Of a DNA stretch of 64,000 nt, positions 39,053 to 50,148 are shown piece by piece; within the stretch, counting starts at the first letter, position 1; each line of letters begins with the position of its first letter. The notes below the pieces were generated by a model that worked only from the letters and a program-made list of their open reading frames with translations, did not search any database and was not told the DNA's origin. This DNA comes from Gammaproteobacteria bacterium (GTDB lineage: Bacteria > Pseudomonadota > Gammaproteobacteria > Chromatiales > Chromatiaceae): assembly GCA_015490795.1 (NCBI GenBank), contig WFXD01000020.1:1-64000 (forward strand), in the 5' to 3' direction. A program made the translations under genes and the position numbers.

Positions 39053-40594
39053 ATGCAACTCAATCCATCTGAAATTAGTGATCTGATTAAAAGTCAGATT
39101 GAGAAATACGAGCCAGAAACCGAAGCCCGCACAGAAGGCACCATCGTCAGCCTGACTGACGGCATTGCCCGCATCCACGGTCTGGCAGATGCAATGTCAT
39201 ACGAAATGCTGGAGTTTCCAGGCAACAGCTTTGGTCTTGCCCTGAACCTCGAACGTGACTCTGTCGGCGCTGTTATCCTTGGCCCCTATACACACCTCTC
39301 TGAAGGCGATGCTGTAAAGTGCACCGGCCGCGTTCTGGAGGTGCCTGTAGGCCCGGGCCTGCTGGGACGTGTTGTTGATTCGCTGGGTCAGCCGATTGAT
39401 GGCAAGGGTGCCGTTGATGCGGCTGGAACTTCACCTATCGAAGAGATTGCGCCAGGTGTTATCGCACGTAAATCTGTGGACGAGCCGGTTCAAACCGGGC
39501 TGAAAGCAATCGATGCCATGGTGCCAGTCGGACGTGGACAGCGTGAGCTGATCATTGGCGACCGCCAGACCGGCAAGTCCGCCATCGCCATCGATGCCAT
39601 CATCAACCAGAAGGGTACGGGCGTTAAGTGTATCTATGTTGCGATTGGCCAGAAGGCCTCCACCATCGCGCAGGTTGTCCGCAAGCTGGAAGAGCACGGC
39701 GCAATGGATCACACCATTGTGGTTGCAGCTTCCGCCGCTGACTCTGCCGCACTACAGTTCATTGCGCCATACGCTGGCGCCACCATGGGCGAATATTTCC
39801 GTGACCGCGGTGAAGATGCACTGATTATCTATGATGATCTGACCAAGCAGGCCTGGGCCTATCGCCAGGTTTCACTGCTGCTGCGTCGTCCACCAGGCCG
39901 TGAAGCCTATCCGGGTGATGTCTTCTATCTCCATTCGCGTCTGCTGGAGCGTGCATCACGCATCAGCGCCGAGCATGTTGAGAAGATCACCAATGGCGAA
40001 GTGAAAGGCAAGACCGGCTCACTGACCGCACTGCCGATCATTGAAACCCAGGGTGGCGACGTATCAGCATTCGTACCGACCAACGTAATCTCTATTACGG
40101 ATGGTCAGATCTTCCTGGAAGCCGACCTGTTCAACGCCGGTATCCGCCCAGCGATCAACGCCGGCCTCTCTGTATCGCGCGTAGGTGGTGCAGCTCAGAC
40201 CAAGATCATCAAAAAGCTGGGTGGTGGCGTGCGTCTGGTACTGGCGCAATATCGTGAGCTGGCGGCATTTGCCCAGTTTGCATCAGACCTTGACGAGGCA
40301 ACCCGCAAGCAGCTGGAACGCGGCGAGCGTGTGACCGAACTGATGAAGCAGGCGCAATACTCCCCGCTCTCTGTGGCTGAAATGGCCGTCTCCCTGTTTG
40401 CCGCCAACGAAGGCTACCTGGATGATGTCGAGGTCAGCAAGATTGTGGCTTTTGAAAGCTCACTTCACAGTTACATGAAGGGCAACCAGCAGGCACTGAG
40501 CGAAAAGATCAACAAAGAAGCCGACTACAATGACGAGATTATCCAGTCATTGCATGATGCGCTCAAGGATTTCAAGGCCAACCACAGCTGGTAG
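39053..40594 (+). CDS. atpA: ATP synthase F1 subunit alpha
   Basis: Alpha carries the non-catalytic nucleotide sites and the regulatory arginine finger. The 513-residue protein has Walker A GDRQTGKS at 169-176, exactly as in E. coli, and the family signature [14 protein letters not shown]. It begins [20 protein letters not shown], the segment that contacts delta. It is 12 bases after atpH and 50 before atpG. Confidence 0.98.
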   Translation: MQLNPSEISDLIKSQIEKYEPETEARTEGTIVSLTDGIARIHGLADAMSYEMLEFPGNSFGLALNLERDSVGAVILGPYTHLSEGDAVKCTGRVLEVPVGPGLLGRVVDSLGQPIDGKGAVDAAGTSPIEEIAPGVIARKSVDEPVQTGLKAIDAMVPVGRGQRELIIGDRQTGKSAIAIDAIINQKGTGVKCIYVAIGQKASTIAQVVRKLEEHGAMDHTIVVAASAADSAALQFIAPYAGATMGEYFRDRGEDALIIYDDLTKQAWAYRQVSLLLRRPPGREAYPGDVFYLHSRLLERASRISAEHVEKITNGEVKGKTGSLTALPIIETQGGDVSAFVPTNVISITDGQIFLEADLFNAGIRPAINAGLSVSRVGGAAQTKIIKKLGGGVRLVLAQYRELAAFAQFASDLDEATRKQLERGERVTELMKQAQYSPLSVAEMAVSLFAANEGYLDDVEVSKIVAFESSLHSYMKGNQQALSEKINKEADYNDEIIQSLHDALKDFKANHSW

Positions 40595-40644
40595 GCTGAG
40601 AGATAGACAAGAACGCATTCAGGCTTATTCAATAGAGAGCAATC

Positions 40645-41505
40645 ATGGCAGGCGCAAAAGAGATACGCACCAAGATCGCCAGCATCAAAAACACGCAGAA
40701 GATCACCTCTGCGATGGAGATGGTGGCGGCCGCCAAAATGCGCAAGGCTCAGGATCGCAAAGAGGCAACCGCCCCTTATGCGGCAAAGATGAAAAATGTC
40801 ATCAGCCACCTGTCCCATGCGCATCCGGAATACAAGCACAGCTTCATGGTTGAACGTGAAGTGAAGCGAGTGGGTTACATCGTTATTTCATCCGACCGCG
40901 GCCTGTGTGGCGGTCTGAATAACAACCTGTTTCGCCAGCTGGCCAAAGAGATCAAGGTGCAGCAAGATAAAGGCATCGAGGTTGAGTTCTGCACCATTGG
41001 CAAAAAGGCGCTGGGCTTCTTCCGGCGCTACGGCGGCAAGGTGATGGCAGAGGTGACACAGCTGGGTGATGCCCCCCGCATTGAGGACCTGATCGGTGTT
41101 GTGAAGGTGATGCTGGATGCCTATGAAAATGGCGAAATAGACCGTATCTATATCGCCTATAACAACTTTGTGAACACCATGACCCAGCAGCCTACGGTTG
41201 AGCAGCTGGTTCCCATAGCCGGTGACTCAGAAGAAGAGCTGAAGCACCACTGGGACTACATCTATGAGCCTGATTCAAAAGAGGTTCTGGATGGATTGCT
41301 GACACGCTACATTGAGTCGCTGGCCTATCAGGGCGTGGTAGAGAATGGTGCCTGTGAACAGTCTGCCCGGATGGTTGCAATGAAATCCGCATCAGACAAT
41401 GCAGGCGAGCTGATTGATGAACTGCAGCTGGTTTACAACAAGGCGCGCCAGGCAGCGATTACCCAGGAGATCTCCGAGATCGTAAGTGGTGCAGCGGCGG
41501 TATAA
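40645..41505 (+). CDS. atpG: ATP synthase F1 subunit gamma
   Basis: Gamma is the rotating central shaft. The 286-residue protein has the two long terminal helices: the N-terminal [21 protein letters not shown] and the C-terminal [21 protein letters not shown]. The Rossmann-like core includes [15 protein letters not shown]. Length equals the E. coli protein (287). It is followed by atpD after 94 bases. Confidence 0.98.
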   Translation: MAGAKEIRTKIASIKNTQKITSAMEMVAAAKMRKAQDRKEATAPYAAKMKNVISHLSHAHPEYKHSFMVEREVKRVGYIVISSDRGLCGGLNNNLFRQLAKEIKVQQDKGIEVEFCTIGKKALGFFRRYGGKVMAEVTQLGDAPRIEDLIGVVKVMLDAYENGEIDRIYIAYNNFVNTMTQQPTVEQLVPIAGDSEEELKHHWDYIYEPDSKEVLDGLLTRYIESLAYQGVVENGACEQSARMVAMKSASDNAGELIDELQLVYNKARQAAITQEISEIVSGAAAV

Positions 41506-41596
41506 GGTGCCATGAGTTGTTTGCAGCTTGAGCAAAACGAATTTTTTAGAGTATTAAATTTTCAACCTGACCCGATCAGGAAAGAAAGAGGATTAA

Positions 41597-42970
<1,374 letters not shown>

Positions 42971-42999
42971 TCGCTGCTTTCTGCTCTGGAGATATTTAG

Positions 43000-43425
43000 A
43001 TGGCAATGACAATACATGTAGACATTGTGAGTGCAGAGGGGGCAATCCACTCTGGATTGGCAGAGATGGTCTATGCACCTGCCGTAATGGGCGAACTCGG
43101 TATTGCGCCTCGCCATACACCGCTTGTAACACAGCTCAAGCCGGGTGAGGTTCGAGTCGATGAAGGCGGCGGCAAAGAGATGCAGCACTTCTTCGTCTCA
43201 GGAGGCATCCTCGAGATTCAGCCGCATGTAATTACCATCCTTGCCGATACGGCTATTCGTGCAAGCGACCTGGATGAAGCAGCGGCACTGGAAGCCAAGC
43301 GCCGTGCCGAGGATGCCCTCGCAGGCCAACAGGCTGACTTTGAACACGCAAAAGCCCAGGCAGAGCTGGCGGAAGCGGCTGCGCAGCTGAGAGCAATTGA
43401 CAAGTTGCGCAAAACCCACGGCTGA
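43000..43425 (+). CDS. atpC: ATP synthase F1 subunit epsilon
   Basis: Epsilon couples the shaft to the c-ring and inhibits ATP hydrolysis. The 141-residue protein has the N-terminal beta sandwich ([36 protein letters not shown]) and the C-terminal helical hairpin ([22 protein letters not shown]). It closes the operon and is followed 25 bases later by an intrinsic terminator. Confidence 0.96.
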   Translation: MAMTIHVDIVSAEGAIHSGLAEMVYAPAVMGELGIAPRHTPLVTQLKPGEVRVDEGGGKEMQHFFVSGGILEIQPHVITILADTAIRASDLDEAAALEAKRRAEDALAGQQADFEHAKAQAELAEAAAQLRAIDKLRKTHG

Positions 43426-43450
43426 TTACCTGATGTTAATGCGGTACTAA

Positions 43451-43480
43451 AAACGGCTCTCATTGAGAGCCGTTTTTTTT
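43451..43480 (+). terminator. Intrinsic terminator of the atp operon
   Basis: The stem AACGGCTCTC/GAGAGCCGTT closes around ATT A and is followed by eight T residues, a textbook rho-independent terminator 25 bases after atpC. Confidence 0.92.
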
Positions 43481-43545
43481 GCGTATAAAAAAACCTGATG
43501 CCGAGTATAATCTGCGTTCTATCAAAATAAAGAGATGGAAATCAG

Positions 43546-44919
43546 ATGAAACTTGGGGTCGTAATTCTCGCTGCTGGCCAAGGGACGCGCATGCGCTCTT
43601 CCCTGCCTAAAGTATTGCATCGATTGGCAAACCGTCCACTGCTCAGGCATGTTGTTGATACATCCAACAAGCTCAATCCTGCACAGACCATTGTTGTGTT
43701 TGGGCATGGCGGTGAAGATGTCCAACAGACCTTTTCCTCAGACAGTGATCTGCTCTGGGTGGAGCAAAACCAGCAGTTGGGCACAGGCCATGCGGTGGAT
43801 CAAGCCATTCCTGCCCTTGCTGATGTTGACCGGGTTTTGGTGTTGTACGGTGATGTGCCGCTTATTCAGACAGAAACGCTCTCCTCTTTGATCCAGGCTG
43901 CGACACAGAGCGATCTGGCGCTGCTTACCGTAGATCTGGAAGACCCCACAGGCTATGGGCGTATTGTGCGCAATGAGCAGGGGAGCGTGCAGCGAATTGT
44001 AGAACAGAAAGATGCAACGGCTGCCGAGCTGGCCATTACCGAGATCAACACAGGCTTTCTGGTGGCAGATAAAAAGAGGCTGACGGACTGGCTGTCGCGC
44101 ATTGGTAATGATAATGCGCAGGGTGAGTACTATCTCACCGATATTGTGGAGCTTGCGGTTGCCGATGGTGTGGATGTGAAGGTGGCGCAGCCTGATGAAG
44201 CAACCGAGGTGATGGGCGTGAATGATCATGCCCAGCTGGCGCAACTGGAGCGTTACTATCAGCATAACCAGGCTAAAAGGCTGATGCAGCAAGGGGTAGC
44301 GCTTTTGGATCCATCACGCTTTGATCTTCGTGGAGAGCTGACGGTTGGCCGGGATGTGCAGATTGATATCAATGTGATCATTGAAGGCCGGGTCGTGTTG
44401 GGAGATGGGGTCTGCATCGGTGCCAACAGCGTTATTCGTAACAGCACGGTTGCCGGGGGTGTTCAGATCCTTGAAAATTGTCTGATTGAAGATGCCACTA
44501 TCGGAGCCGAGAGTGTCATTGGTCCATTTGCACGTATCCGGCCCGGAACCAGGCTTGCGGGCAGAAACAGGGTGGGCAATTTTGTTGAGATCAAAAAGTC
44601 AGAGATTGATGAAGGCAGCAAGATCAGCCACCTGAGCTATATCGGTGATGCCGTGGTTGGGAAGGGGGTGAATATTGGTGCCGGTACCATCACCTGTAAC
44701 TATGATGGTGCCAATAAATTTCAAACCATTATTGGCGATAATGCCTTTATTGGCTCTGATTCACAGCTGGTTGCCCCGGTTACGGTTGGTGCGGGTGCCA
44801 CCATTGGAGCAGGCTCAACCATCACTTCGGATGCGCAACCGGAGATGCTGACACTCAGCCGCAGCAGACAATACAGTGTCAAGGGCTGGAAACGTCCGGT
44901 AAAAAAATCGAAAAAATAG
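43546..44919 (+). CDS. glmU: Bifunctional UDP-N-acetylglucosamine pyrophosphorylase / GlcN-1-P acetyltransferase
   Basis: GlmU makes UDP-GlcNAc for peptidoglycan and lipopolysaccharide. The N-terminal uridylyltransferase begins LAAGQGTRMRSSLPKVLH (residues 8-25), and the C-terminal half is a left-handed beta helix of hexapeptide repeats (from about residue 250) with NFVEIKKSEI and GAGTITCNYDGANK for the acetyltransferase site. Length 457 equals E. coli (456). It precedes glmS by 13 bases, so the pathway's first and last steps are cotranscribed. Confidence 0.97.
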   Translation: MKLGVVILAAGQGTRMRSSLPKVLHRLANRPLLRHVVDTSNKLNPAQTIVVFGHGGEDVQQTFSSDSDLLWVEQNQQLGTGHAVDQAIPALADVDRVLVLYGDVPLIQTETLSSLIQAATQSDLALLTVDLEDPTGYGRIVRNEQGSVQRIVEQKDATAAELAITEINTGFLVADKKRLTDWLSRIGNDNAQGEYYLTDIVELAVADGVDVKVAQPDEATEVMGVNDHAQLAQLERYYQHNQAKRLMQQGVALLDPSRFDLRGELTVGRDVQIDINVIIEGRVVLGDGVCIGANSVIRNSTVAGGVQILENCLIEDATIGAESVIGPFARIRPGTRLAGRNRVGNFVEIKKSEIDEGSKISHLSYIGDAVVGKGVNIGAGTITCNYDGANKFQTIIGDNAFIGSDSQLVAPVTVGAGATIGAGSTITSDAQPEMLTLSRSRQYSVKGWKRPVKKSKK

Positions 44920-44932
44920 AGGCGAGATCACT

Positions 44933-46759
44933 ATGTGCGGAATAGTCGGTGCCATAGCACAGGAAGATGTAACAGCGGTTTTGCTGGAGGGGCTAAAGCG
45001 CCTTGAATACCGGGGGTATGACTCCGCAGGGATCGCTATCAGAACAGTGGATGGCCGACTGCAACGTGTTCGCTCTGTTGGCAAGGTAGCGGCGCTCCAG
45101 GGGTTACTGGAGAGGAACACCGTTAAGGGCAACCTTGGTATAGCGCATACCCGATGGGCAACGCATGGCATGCCTGCTGAGCGGAATGCCCACCCTCACA
45201 TGAGCGGGGAGCAGATTGCCATCGTGCACAATGGCATCATCGAAAACCATAGCGAGCTGCGCAAACAGCTTGAGGCCCAGGGCTACACCTTTACCTCTGA
45301 GACCGATACCGAGGTGATTGCCCATCTCCTTGCCAGCCTGATGGGCGGCCGCCAGGATCTGGTTCAGATTGTACGTACTGCCATCAGCAAACTGGTTGGA
45401 GCCTATGCATTGGCGGTGGCTGACCCCGGAGATTCCGAGCGGCTGGTGGTTGCGCGTGCTGGAAGCCCCCTGGTGGTTGGCGTTGCAGAGGGCGGTAACT
45501 ATATCGCCTCTGATGTCTTTGCGCTGCTGCCGGTTACCCAGCGTTTCATCTTTCTTGAGGAGGGTGATATTGCTGAAGTGCGGCGTGATGGTGTCACAAT
45601 CTTTGATAGAGACGGCAATGCCGTAGAGCGCCCTGTTCGAAAATCACACCTGGCCGCATCAACAGCGGATAAAGGGCCCTATCCCCACTACATGCTCAAA
45701 GAGATCCATGAGCAGCCAGCGGTTATCGCTGAAACCCTTGAGGGGCGCATCTACAAAGGGCGGCTGCTGGAAGAGAGCTTTGGCCATGAGGCCAAGGCCC
45801 TGTTGGACAGAACAGAGGCGGTGCACATCATTGCCTGCGGCACAAGCTACCATGCCGGCCTGGTGGCAAAATACTGGCTGGAGGAGATCGGCCTGCAGTG
45901 CAGTGTGGAGGTGGCAAGCGAATACCGCTATCGCCGGGTTGTGGTGCCGAAAAACACGCTGTTTGTTACGATCTCCCAATCGGGTGAGACGGCAGACACC
46001 CTGGCGGCGCTGCGCGGTGCAAAGGATGCCGGCTACCTGGGGAGCCTCTGCATCTGCAATGTGCCAGAGAGTTCACTGGTGCGTGAGTCCAATGTTGCGC
46101 TGATGACGCGCGCCGGGCCAGAGATCGGGGTCGCCTCCACCAAGGCCTTTACCACACAGCTGGTGGTCTTTCGCCTGCTTACCCTGGCGTTTGCCCGCAG
46201 GCGGGGGATGGCTCAGGCGCGTGAAAAAGAGCTGGTGGATGAGCTGCATGCCCTGCCCCGCCAGGTCGAGGTGGTGCTGGAGCTGTCAGATGCGATTCGT
46301 GAAATGGCCAATGGCTTTGCCAAAAAGGAGAATGCCCTCTTTTTAGGGCGTGGTACCTTTTATCCCATTGCACTGGAGGGTGCCTTGAAGCTGAAGGAGA
46401 TCTCCTATATCCATGCCGAAGCCTATCCTGCCGGGGAGCTAAAGCATGGCCCCCTGGCATTGGTGGATGAAGATATGCCGGTGGTCTGCGCCCTGCCGGA
46501 TGATGCGTTGCTGGAGAAGGTGCTGTCAAACCTGCAAGAGGTGCGGGCGCGAGGCGGCGAGCTCTTTCTGTTTAGTGACCGTGCCGTCAGCATAGGTTTG
46601 GATCATTACCAAAACCTGACGCTGGATGACATCTTCCCAACCACGGCGCCTATTGTGTATAGCATCCCGCTGCAACTGCTCTCATATCATGTGGCCCTCC
46701 TGAAGGGCACCGATGTCGATCAACCCCGCAATCTGGCAAAGTCCGTAACCGTAGAGTGA
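44933..46759 (+). CDS. glmS: Glutamine-fructose-6-phosphate aminotransferase
   Basis: GlmS makes glucosamine-6-phosphate from fructose-6-phosphate and glutamine. After Met the N-terminal nucleophile is Cys2 (MCGIVGAIAQ), followed by RGYDSAG and THGMPAERNAHPH of the glutaminase domain. The two SIS isomerase domains follow (CGTSYHAGLVAKYWLE; SQSGETADTL; LKHGPLALVDED), and the end is AKSVTVE. The 608-residue length matches E. coli (609). It converges with the damX-like gene 11 bases on. Confidence 0.98.
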   Translation: MCGIVGAIAQEDVTAVLLEGLKRLEYRGYDSAGIAIRTVDGRLQRVRSVGKVAALQGLLERNTVKGNLGIAHTRWATHGMPAERNAHPHMSGEQIAIVHNGIIENHSELRKQLEAQGYTFTSETDTEVIAHLLASLMGGRQDLVQIVRTAISKLVGAYALAVADPGDSERLVVARAGSPLVVGVAEGGNYIASDVFALLPVTQRFIFLEEGDIAEVRRDGVTIFDRDGNAVERPVRKSHLAASTADKGPYPHYMLKEIHEQPAVIAETLEGRIYKGRLLEESFGHEAKALLDRTEAVHIIACGTSYHAGLVAKYWLEEIGLQCSVEVASEYRYRRVVVPKNTLFVTISQSGETADTLAALRGAKDAGYLGSLCICNVPESSLVRESNVALMTRAGPEIGVASTKAFTTQLVVFRLLTLAFARRRGMAQAREKELVDELHALPRQVEVVLELSDAIREMANGFAKKENALFLGRGTFYPIALEGALKLKEISYIHAEAYPAGELKHGPLALVDEDMPVVCALPDDALLEKVLSNLQEVRARGGELFLFSDRAVSIGLDHYQNLTLDDIFPTTAPIVYSIPLQLLSYHVALLKGTDVDQPRNLAKSVTVE

Positions 46760-46770
46760 GGGGATGTTGT

Positions 46771-48402
46771 CTATTTTGCTGCGTTGATCTCTTTATGCAC
46801 AGACTCCAGGCTGCGCACCCAGATCCCCTTTTGCCGCAGTTGTGCTGCAAGCCCCGGCCGGGCGGCTATGGCGGCAGCCCGGTTCGGGTAGATGCCATAG
46901 AGCAGTGGATACCAGGGTTGGCCATTGCGTGAGGTTTTAAAGTAGGCAACCTTCCCTGCCAGCCTGTGCTGCCTGATATATGCCGGGATGTTTGAGCGCT
47001 TTGTTAAACCGATAATCTGAAGGGTATAGGCAGTTGGTTTTTGTGCGAGCAGCCACGCCTCCTGCCTTGGCCCCTTTTTGACTGTTTTGGGCTGGGGTTT
47101 GGGCTCTATCTTTGGTGCGGGGGGCGGCTTTGTTGCAATCCCGGGAGCGGTGACAGGTTTGACGGGGGCGACAACCGGTTTGGCTACCTCCGGGGTTATC
47201 GCAACAGGCGCGGTTGGCGCCTCTGCTACATCAACCATTGGAGCAGCTGGAACCGGCCCCTCTATCTCAGCCTGAGCTTCGGCTTTTTCAGCTGGCGGCG
47301 CAATCGCGATAGCCTCCTCCTCCCTCTTTGTGATGGGTTCCAGCTCTTCAACGGGTGTGATATAGGGCGGCAACTCCTGCGTCTTCTCTGGCGCTCTCTT
47401 TGGATCATCGGGCAAGGGGGGCAGCTTCAGTGTAATCCCCGGCAGGCTTTCGATTATGGCATGCTCAGCAGGGGTCTTGCTGGGTGGGGTTTTATTGAAA
47501 AAGGCATTGATCTCATCTTGAAAAAGCAAGAGCACCAAGATGATTGAGATAAGCCCGAGTGTGCCGACAATGGCGGTTATGGGCAGGTCTTCCATCAGTA
47601 GCTTTAGTGCAGACCGCTCGGTTGGCTTTTGGGGTGTAGCAGGGTGTGCCGGCAGTTTGGTTAAGAGATTTTCAATCTGCCCGGGCAGCCCCTGGCTGCT
47701 GTGGACGATCTTGTCGATTTGGCCGGCGGTAAGTGCAAAGGCTTCGAGCGCGCCCCGGGCCAGGAGCATCTGTGTGATATAGGCGGCAGCCTGCTCAGCA
47801 TTTAGTGGGGGTATATCCAGTGTCTGGATGATCTGCGCAGCAAGGGTGTGGGTCTCCTGTCTCTGCAGAATATCGTCAATTGCAGGTGCAGCGAATAGAA
47901 TAAGGTGCAGCAGATGGCTCTCTTTCGCGGTGGAGTGGAGGTGCAGTTGCAGCAGCTCAGTGATGGTGTCTGTTGGCAGTAGATGCGCGTCATCAACGGC
48001 AATGACGGGAAGCGTGCCGTCATGCTGTAGCTGCTCAAAGTGGTTTAGAATCTCCTGCTTTATCAGGTCATCTTTTTCAGGGATGCCAAAATGTTGAGCG
48101 AGCAGAGAGTAGAGCTGCTCGGGGTGCATCATGGGGTTGGCATCAATGCGGCAGAGCATCCAGTGTTCAGGGGCTTGTGATTGAAGCTGAAAAAGGAGGG
48201 TTGTCTTGCCTGATCCCTGCGGGCCTTTTATTAAAGGGATCAGTTTGCTGTTTTCCGTTAGATTGCTTATAAGATCCAGACACTGTGTTAGCTCTGGATA
48301 GGTAAAGAACTGCGATAGGTGGGTGGATGCCGTGCCGTCAGCCGGCGCTGCCGGCCTGCTGGCGGAAGGGGTGTAGCTATCGGTTTGCTCTTCTATATTC
48401 AT
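46771..48402 (-). CDS. DamX-like protein: AAA ATPase, membrane helix and SPOR domain
   Basis: This 543-residue protein has an N-terminal ExeA-like AAA ATPase (Walker A GPQGSGKT at 60-67; [10 protein letters not shown] as Walker B), one membrane helix at about 275-296, a long Pro/Ala/Lys-rich linker and a C-terminal SPOR domain (about 465-540). SPOR domains bind denuded peptidoglycan at the division septum; E. coli DamX has the same membrane topology in the same aroKB-damX position. The ATPase part is present in many relatives but not in E. coli DamX. The start overlaps aroB by 26 bases. Confidence 0.85.
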   Translation of the reverse strand: MNIEEQTDSYTPSASRPAAPADGTASTHLSQFFTYPELTQCLDLISNLTENSKLIPLIKGPQGSGKTTLLFQLQSQAPEHWMLCRIDANPMMHPEQLYSLLAQHFGIPEKDDLIKQEILNHFEQLQHDGTLPVIAVDDAHLLPTDTITELLQLHLHSTAKESHLLHLILFAAPAIDDILQRQETHTLAAQIIQTLDIPPLNAEQAAAYITQMLLARGALEAFALTAGQIDKIVHSSQGLPGQIENLLTKLPAHPATPQKPTERSALKLLMEDLPITAIVGTLGLISIILVLLLFQDEINAFFNKTPPSKTPAEHAIIESLPGITLKLPPLPDDPKRAPEKTQELPPYITPVEELEPITKREEEAIAIAPPAEKAEAQAEIEGPVPAAPMVDVAEAPTAPVAITPEVAKPVVAPVKPVTAPGIATKPPPAPKIEPKPQPKTVKKGPRQEAWLLAQKPTAYTLQIIGLTKRSNIPAYIRQHRLAGKVAYFKTSRNGQPWYPLLYGIYPNRAAAIAARPGLAAQLRQKGIWVRSLESVHKEINAAK

Positions 48403-49477
48403 TTAGCGTGGCATTTAGGTGGTCATGATTAAAGTCGCCAGTCACAACAGATTTTCCTATACCCTGGGGCAGCACCAGGCGCAGGTGGCCATCAACTACT
48501 TTTTTGTCTACGGACATGAGCGCTATGAAACGCTCCGGCGTTAAGCTGGAGGGCGGCTCCACGGGCAGGCCTGCGCGTTTGATAATCGCTACAATACGCC
48601 CTTTTTCATCGCTGGTCAGCCACCCCTGTTTTTGTGACAGGCTCGCTGCCATGCATATCCCTGCGCCGACCCCCTCTCCATGCAGCCAATCTCCATACCC
48701 CACCCCGGTCTCTATGGCATGTCCAAAGGTGTGACCCAGATTGAGCAGGGCGCGCTGGCCTGCTTCAAGCTCATCAGCGGCTACGATGCGGGCCTTGTTT
48801 TGGCATGAGCGCGCTATGGCGTAAGAGAGGGCTTCAATGTCTCGGTTTAGCAGGGCATCAAGATGCTGCTCCAGCCAGGCAAAAAACGCTGCATCTGTAA
48901 TAAGGCCATATTTGATGACCTCTGCCAGGCCGGCTGCCAGCTGGCGGTCTTCAAGTGTGTTGAGTGTCTCGGTATCGGCAATGACGCAGCGCGGCTGATA
49001 GAAGGCGCCGATCATATTTTTGCCCAGCGCGTGATTCAGGCCGGTTTTTCCGCCGACTGAAGAGTCAACCTGCGCCAACAGGGTGGTGGGAACCTGAATG
49101 AAGTGAACGCCGCGCTGATATGCGGCGGCGGCAAAGCCTGCCATGTCGCCAATAACGCCGCCACCCAGCGCAACTATGGTGCAGCGCCGGTCAAAATGCT
49201 GTGCCAACAGGGCATCAAATATGCGGTTCCAGATTTCAAGGGTTTTAAACTGCTCACCATCCGGCAGAATAACAGAGCTTGTTTGAAAACCTTTGAGAGC
49301 GGTCAGCACCTGCTCCAGATAGAGAGGGGCAACAGTCTCATTGCTAACCACCATAACCTGCTGGCCGGGGATATGGCGCCGGTACAGCTCAGCCTCTCCT
49401 AAAAGGCCGGGGCCGATGTAGATCGGGTAACTTCTTTCGCCGAGGTCAACGTGCAGGGTTTGAGTGGTCGGTTGCAC
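48377..49477 (-). CDS. aroB: 3-dehydroquinate synthase
   Basis: AroB is the second enzyme of the shikimate pathway and uses NAD and a metal. The 366-residue protein shows [36 protein letters not shown] and [12 protein letters not shown], the family signatures with metal-binding His. Length is usual (E. coli 362). It follows aroK by 90 bases and overlaps the next gene. Confidence 0.97.
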   Translation of the reverse strand: MQPTTQTLHVDLGERSYPIYIGPGLLGEAELYRRHIPGQQVMVVSNETVAPLYLEQVLTALKGFQTSSVILPDGEQFKTLEIWNRIFDALLAQHFDRRCTIVALGGGVIGDMAGFAAAAYQRGVHFIQVPTTLLAQVDSSVGGKTGLNHALGKNMIGAFYQPRCVIADTETLNTLEDRQLAAGLAEVIKYGLITDAAFFAWLEQHLDALLNRDIEALSYAIARSCQNKARIVAADELEAGQRALLNLGHTFGHAIETGVGYGDWLHGEGVGAGICMAASLSQKQGWLTSDEKGRIVAIIKRAGLPVEPPSSLTPERFIALMSVDKKVVDGHLRLVLPQGIGKSVVTGDFNHDHLNATLNEYRRANR

Positions 49478-49567
49478 AAGCAGGGTTCCGTACAGTGGAT
49501 TGGATAGCGGTATTATCCCGGAAAGCAGGGCCTGGTGCTATGAGTGGGTTGATCTGCCCGGCGGCCT

Positions 49568-50086
49568 CTACTTTTCAGAGACCCGCTGGATGATCTCTTT
49601 TGTTACCGAGGCGGCGTTACGCCTCTCAGTAGATATGATGTGATCAGCAACCTGTCGGTATAGCGGGTCACGCTGGGCCATCAACTCCTGTAGCTTGGCC
49701 AGAGGATTTTTGGTCTGTAGCAGAGGGCGGCTGCGATCCTTTTGTGTTCTGGCAAACTGTTGCTCAGGAGAGCAGAGCAGGTAGATGACGATCCCCCGTG
49801 CGGTCAGGTATTGCCGGCTTGCGGCATCAAGTACGACACCGCCGCCTGTCGATACCACCACTCCCCGTTGCCGGGTCAGCTCATCCAGAATGGCTTGCTC
49901 CCGCTTTCTGAAACCTGCTTCACCTTCAAACTCAAAGATGGTGGGAATATCCACCCCGGTACGCTTCTGGATTTCAAGATCACTATCCCTGAACTCCAGG
50001 CCGATCTTTGCTGCAAGCTGTTTGCCGATGGTGCTTTTGCCTACCCCCATTGGGCCAACAAGAAAAATATTTTCAATACGCTGCAT
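49568..50086 (-). CDS. aroK: Shikimate kinase I
   Basis: AroK phosphorylates shikimate. The 172-residue protein has Walker A GPMGVGKSTIG at residues 11-21, the shikimate-binding DSDLEIQKRTG, and STGGGVVLDAASR. It sits between pilQ and aroB, the usual pilMNOPQ-aroKB arrangement of Gammaproteobacteria. The gap to pilQ is 62 bases. Confidence 0.96.
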   Translation of the reverse strand: MQRIENIFLVGPMGVGKSTIGKQLAAKIGLEFRDSDLEIQKRTGVDIPTIFEFEGEAGFRKREQAILDELTRQRGVVVSTGGGVVLDAASRQYLTARGIVIYLLCSPEQQFARTQKDRSRPLLQTKNPLAKLQELMAQRDPLYRQVADHIISTERRNAASVTKEIIQRVSEK

Positions 50087-50148
50087 GTAGACGCTGTCCA
50101 GCTATTTGGTTCCTGTTATTGCTCACGGCCAGGGGCTGTTTAGTGCCA

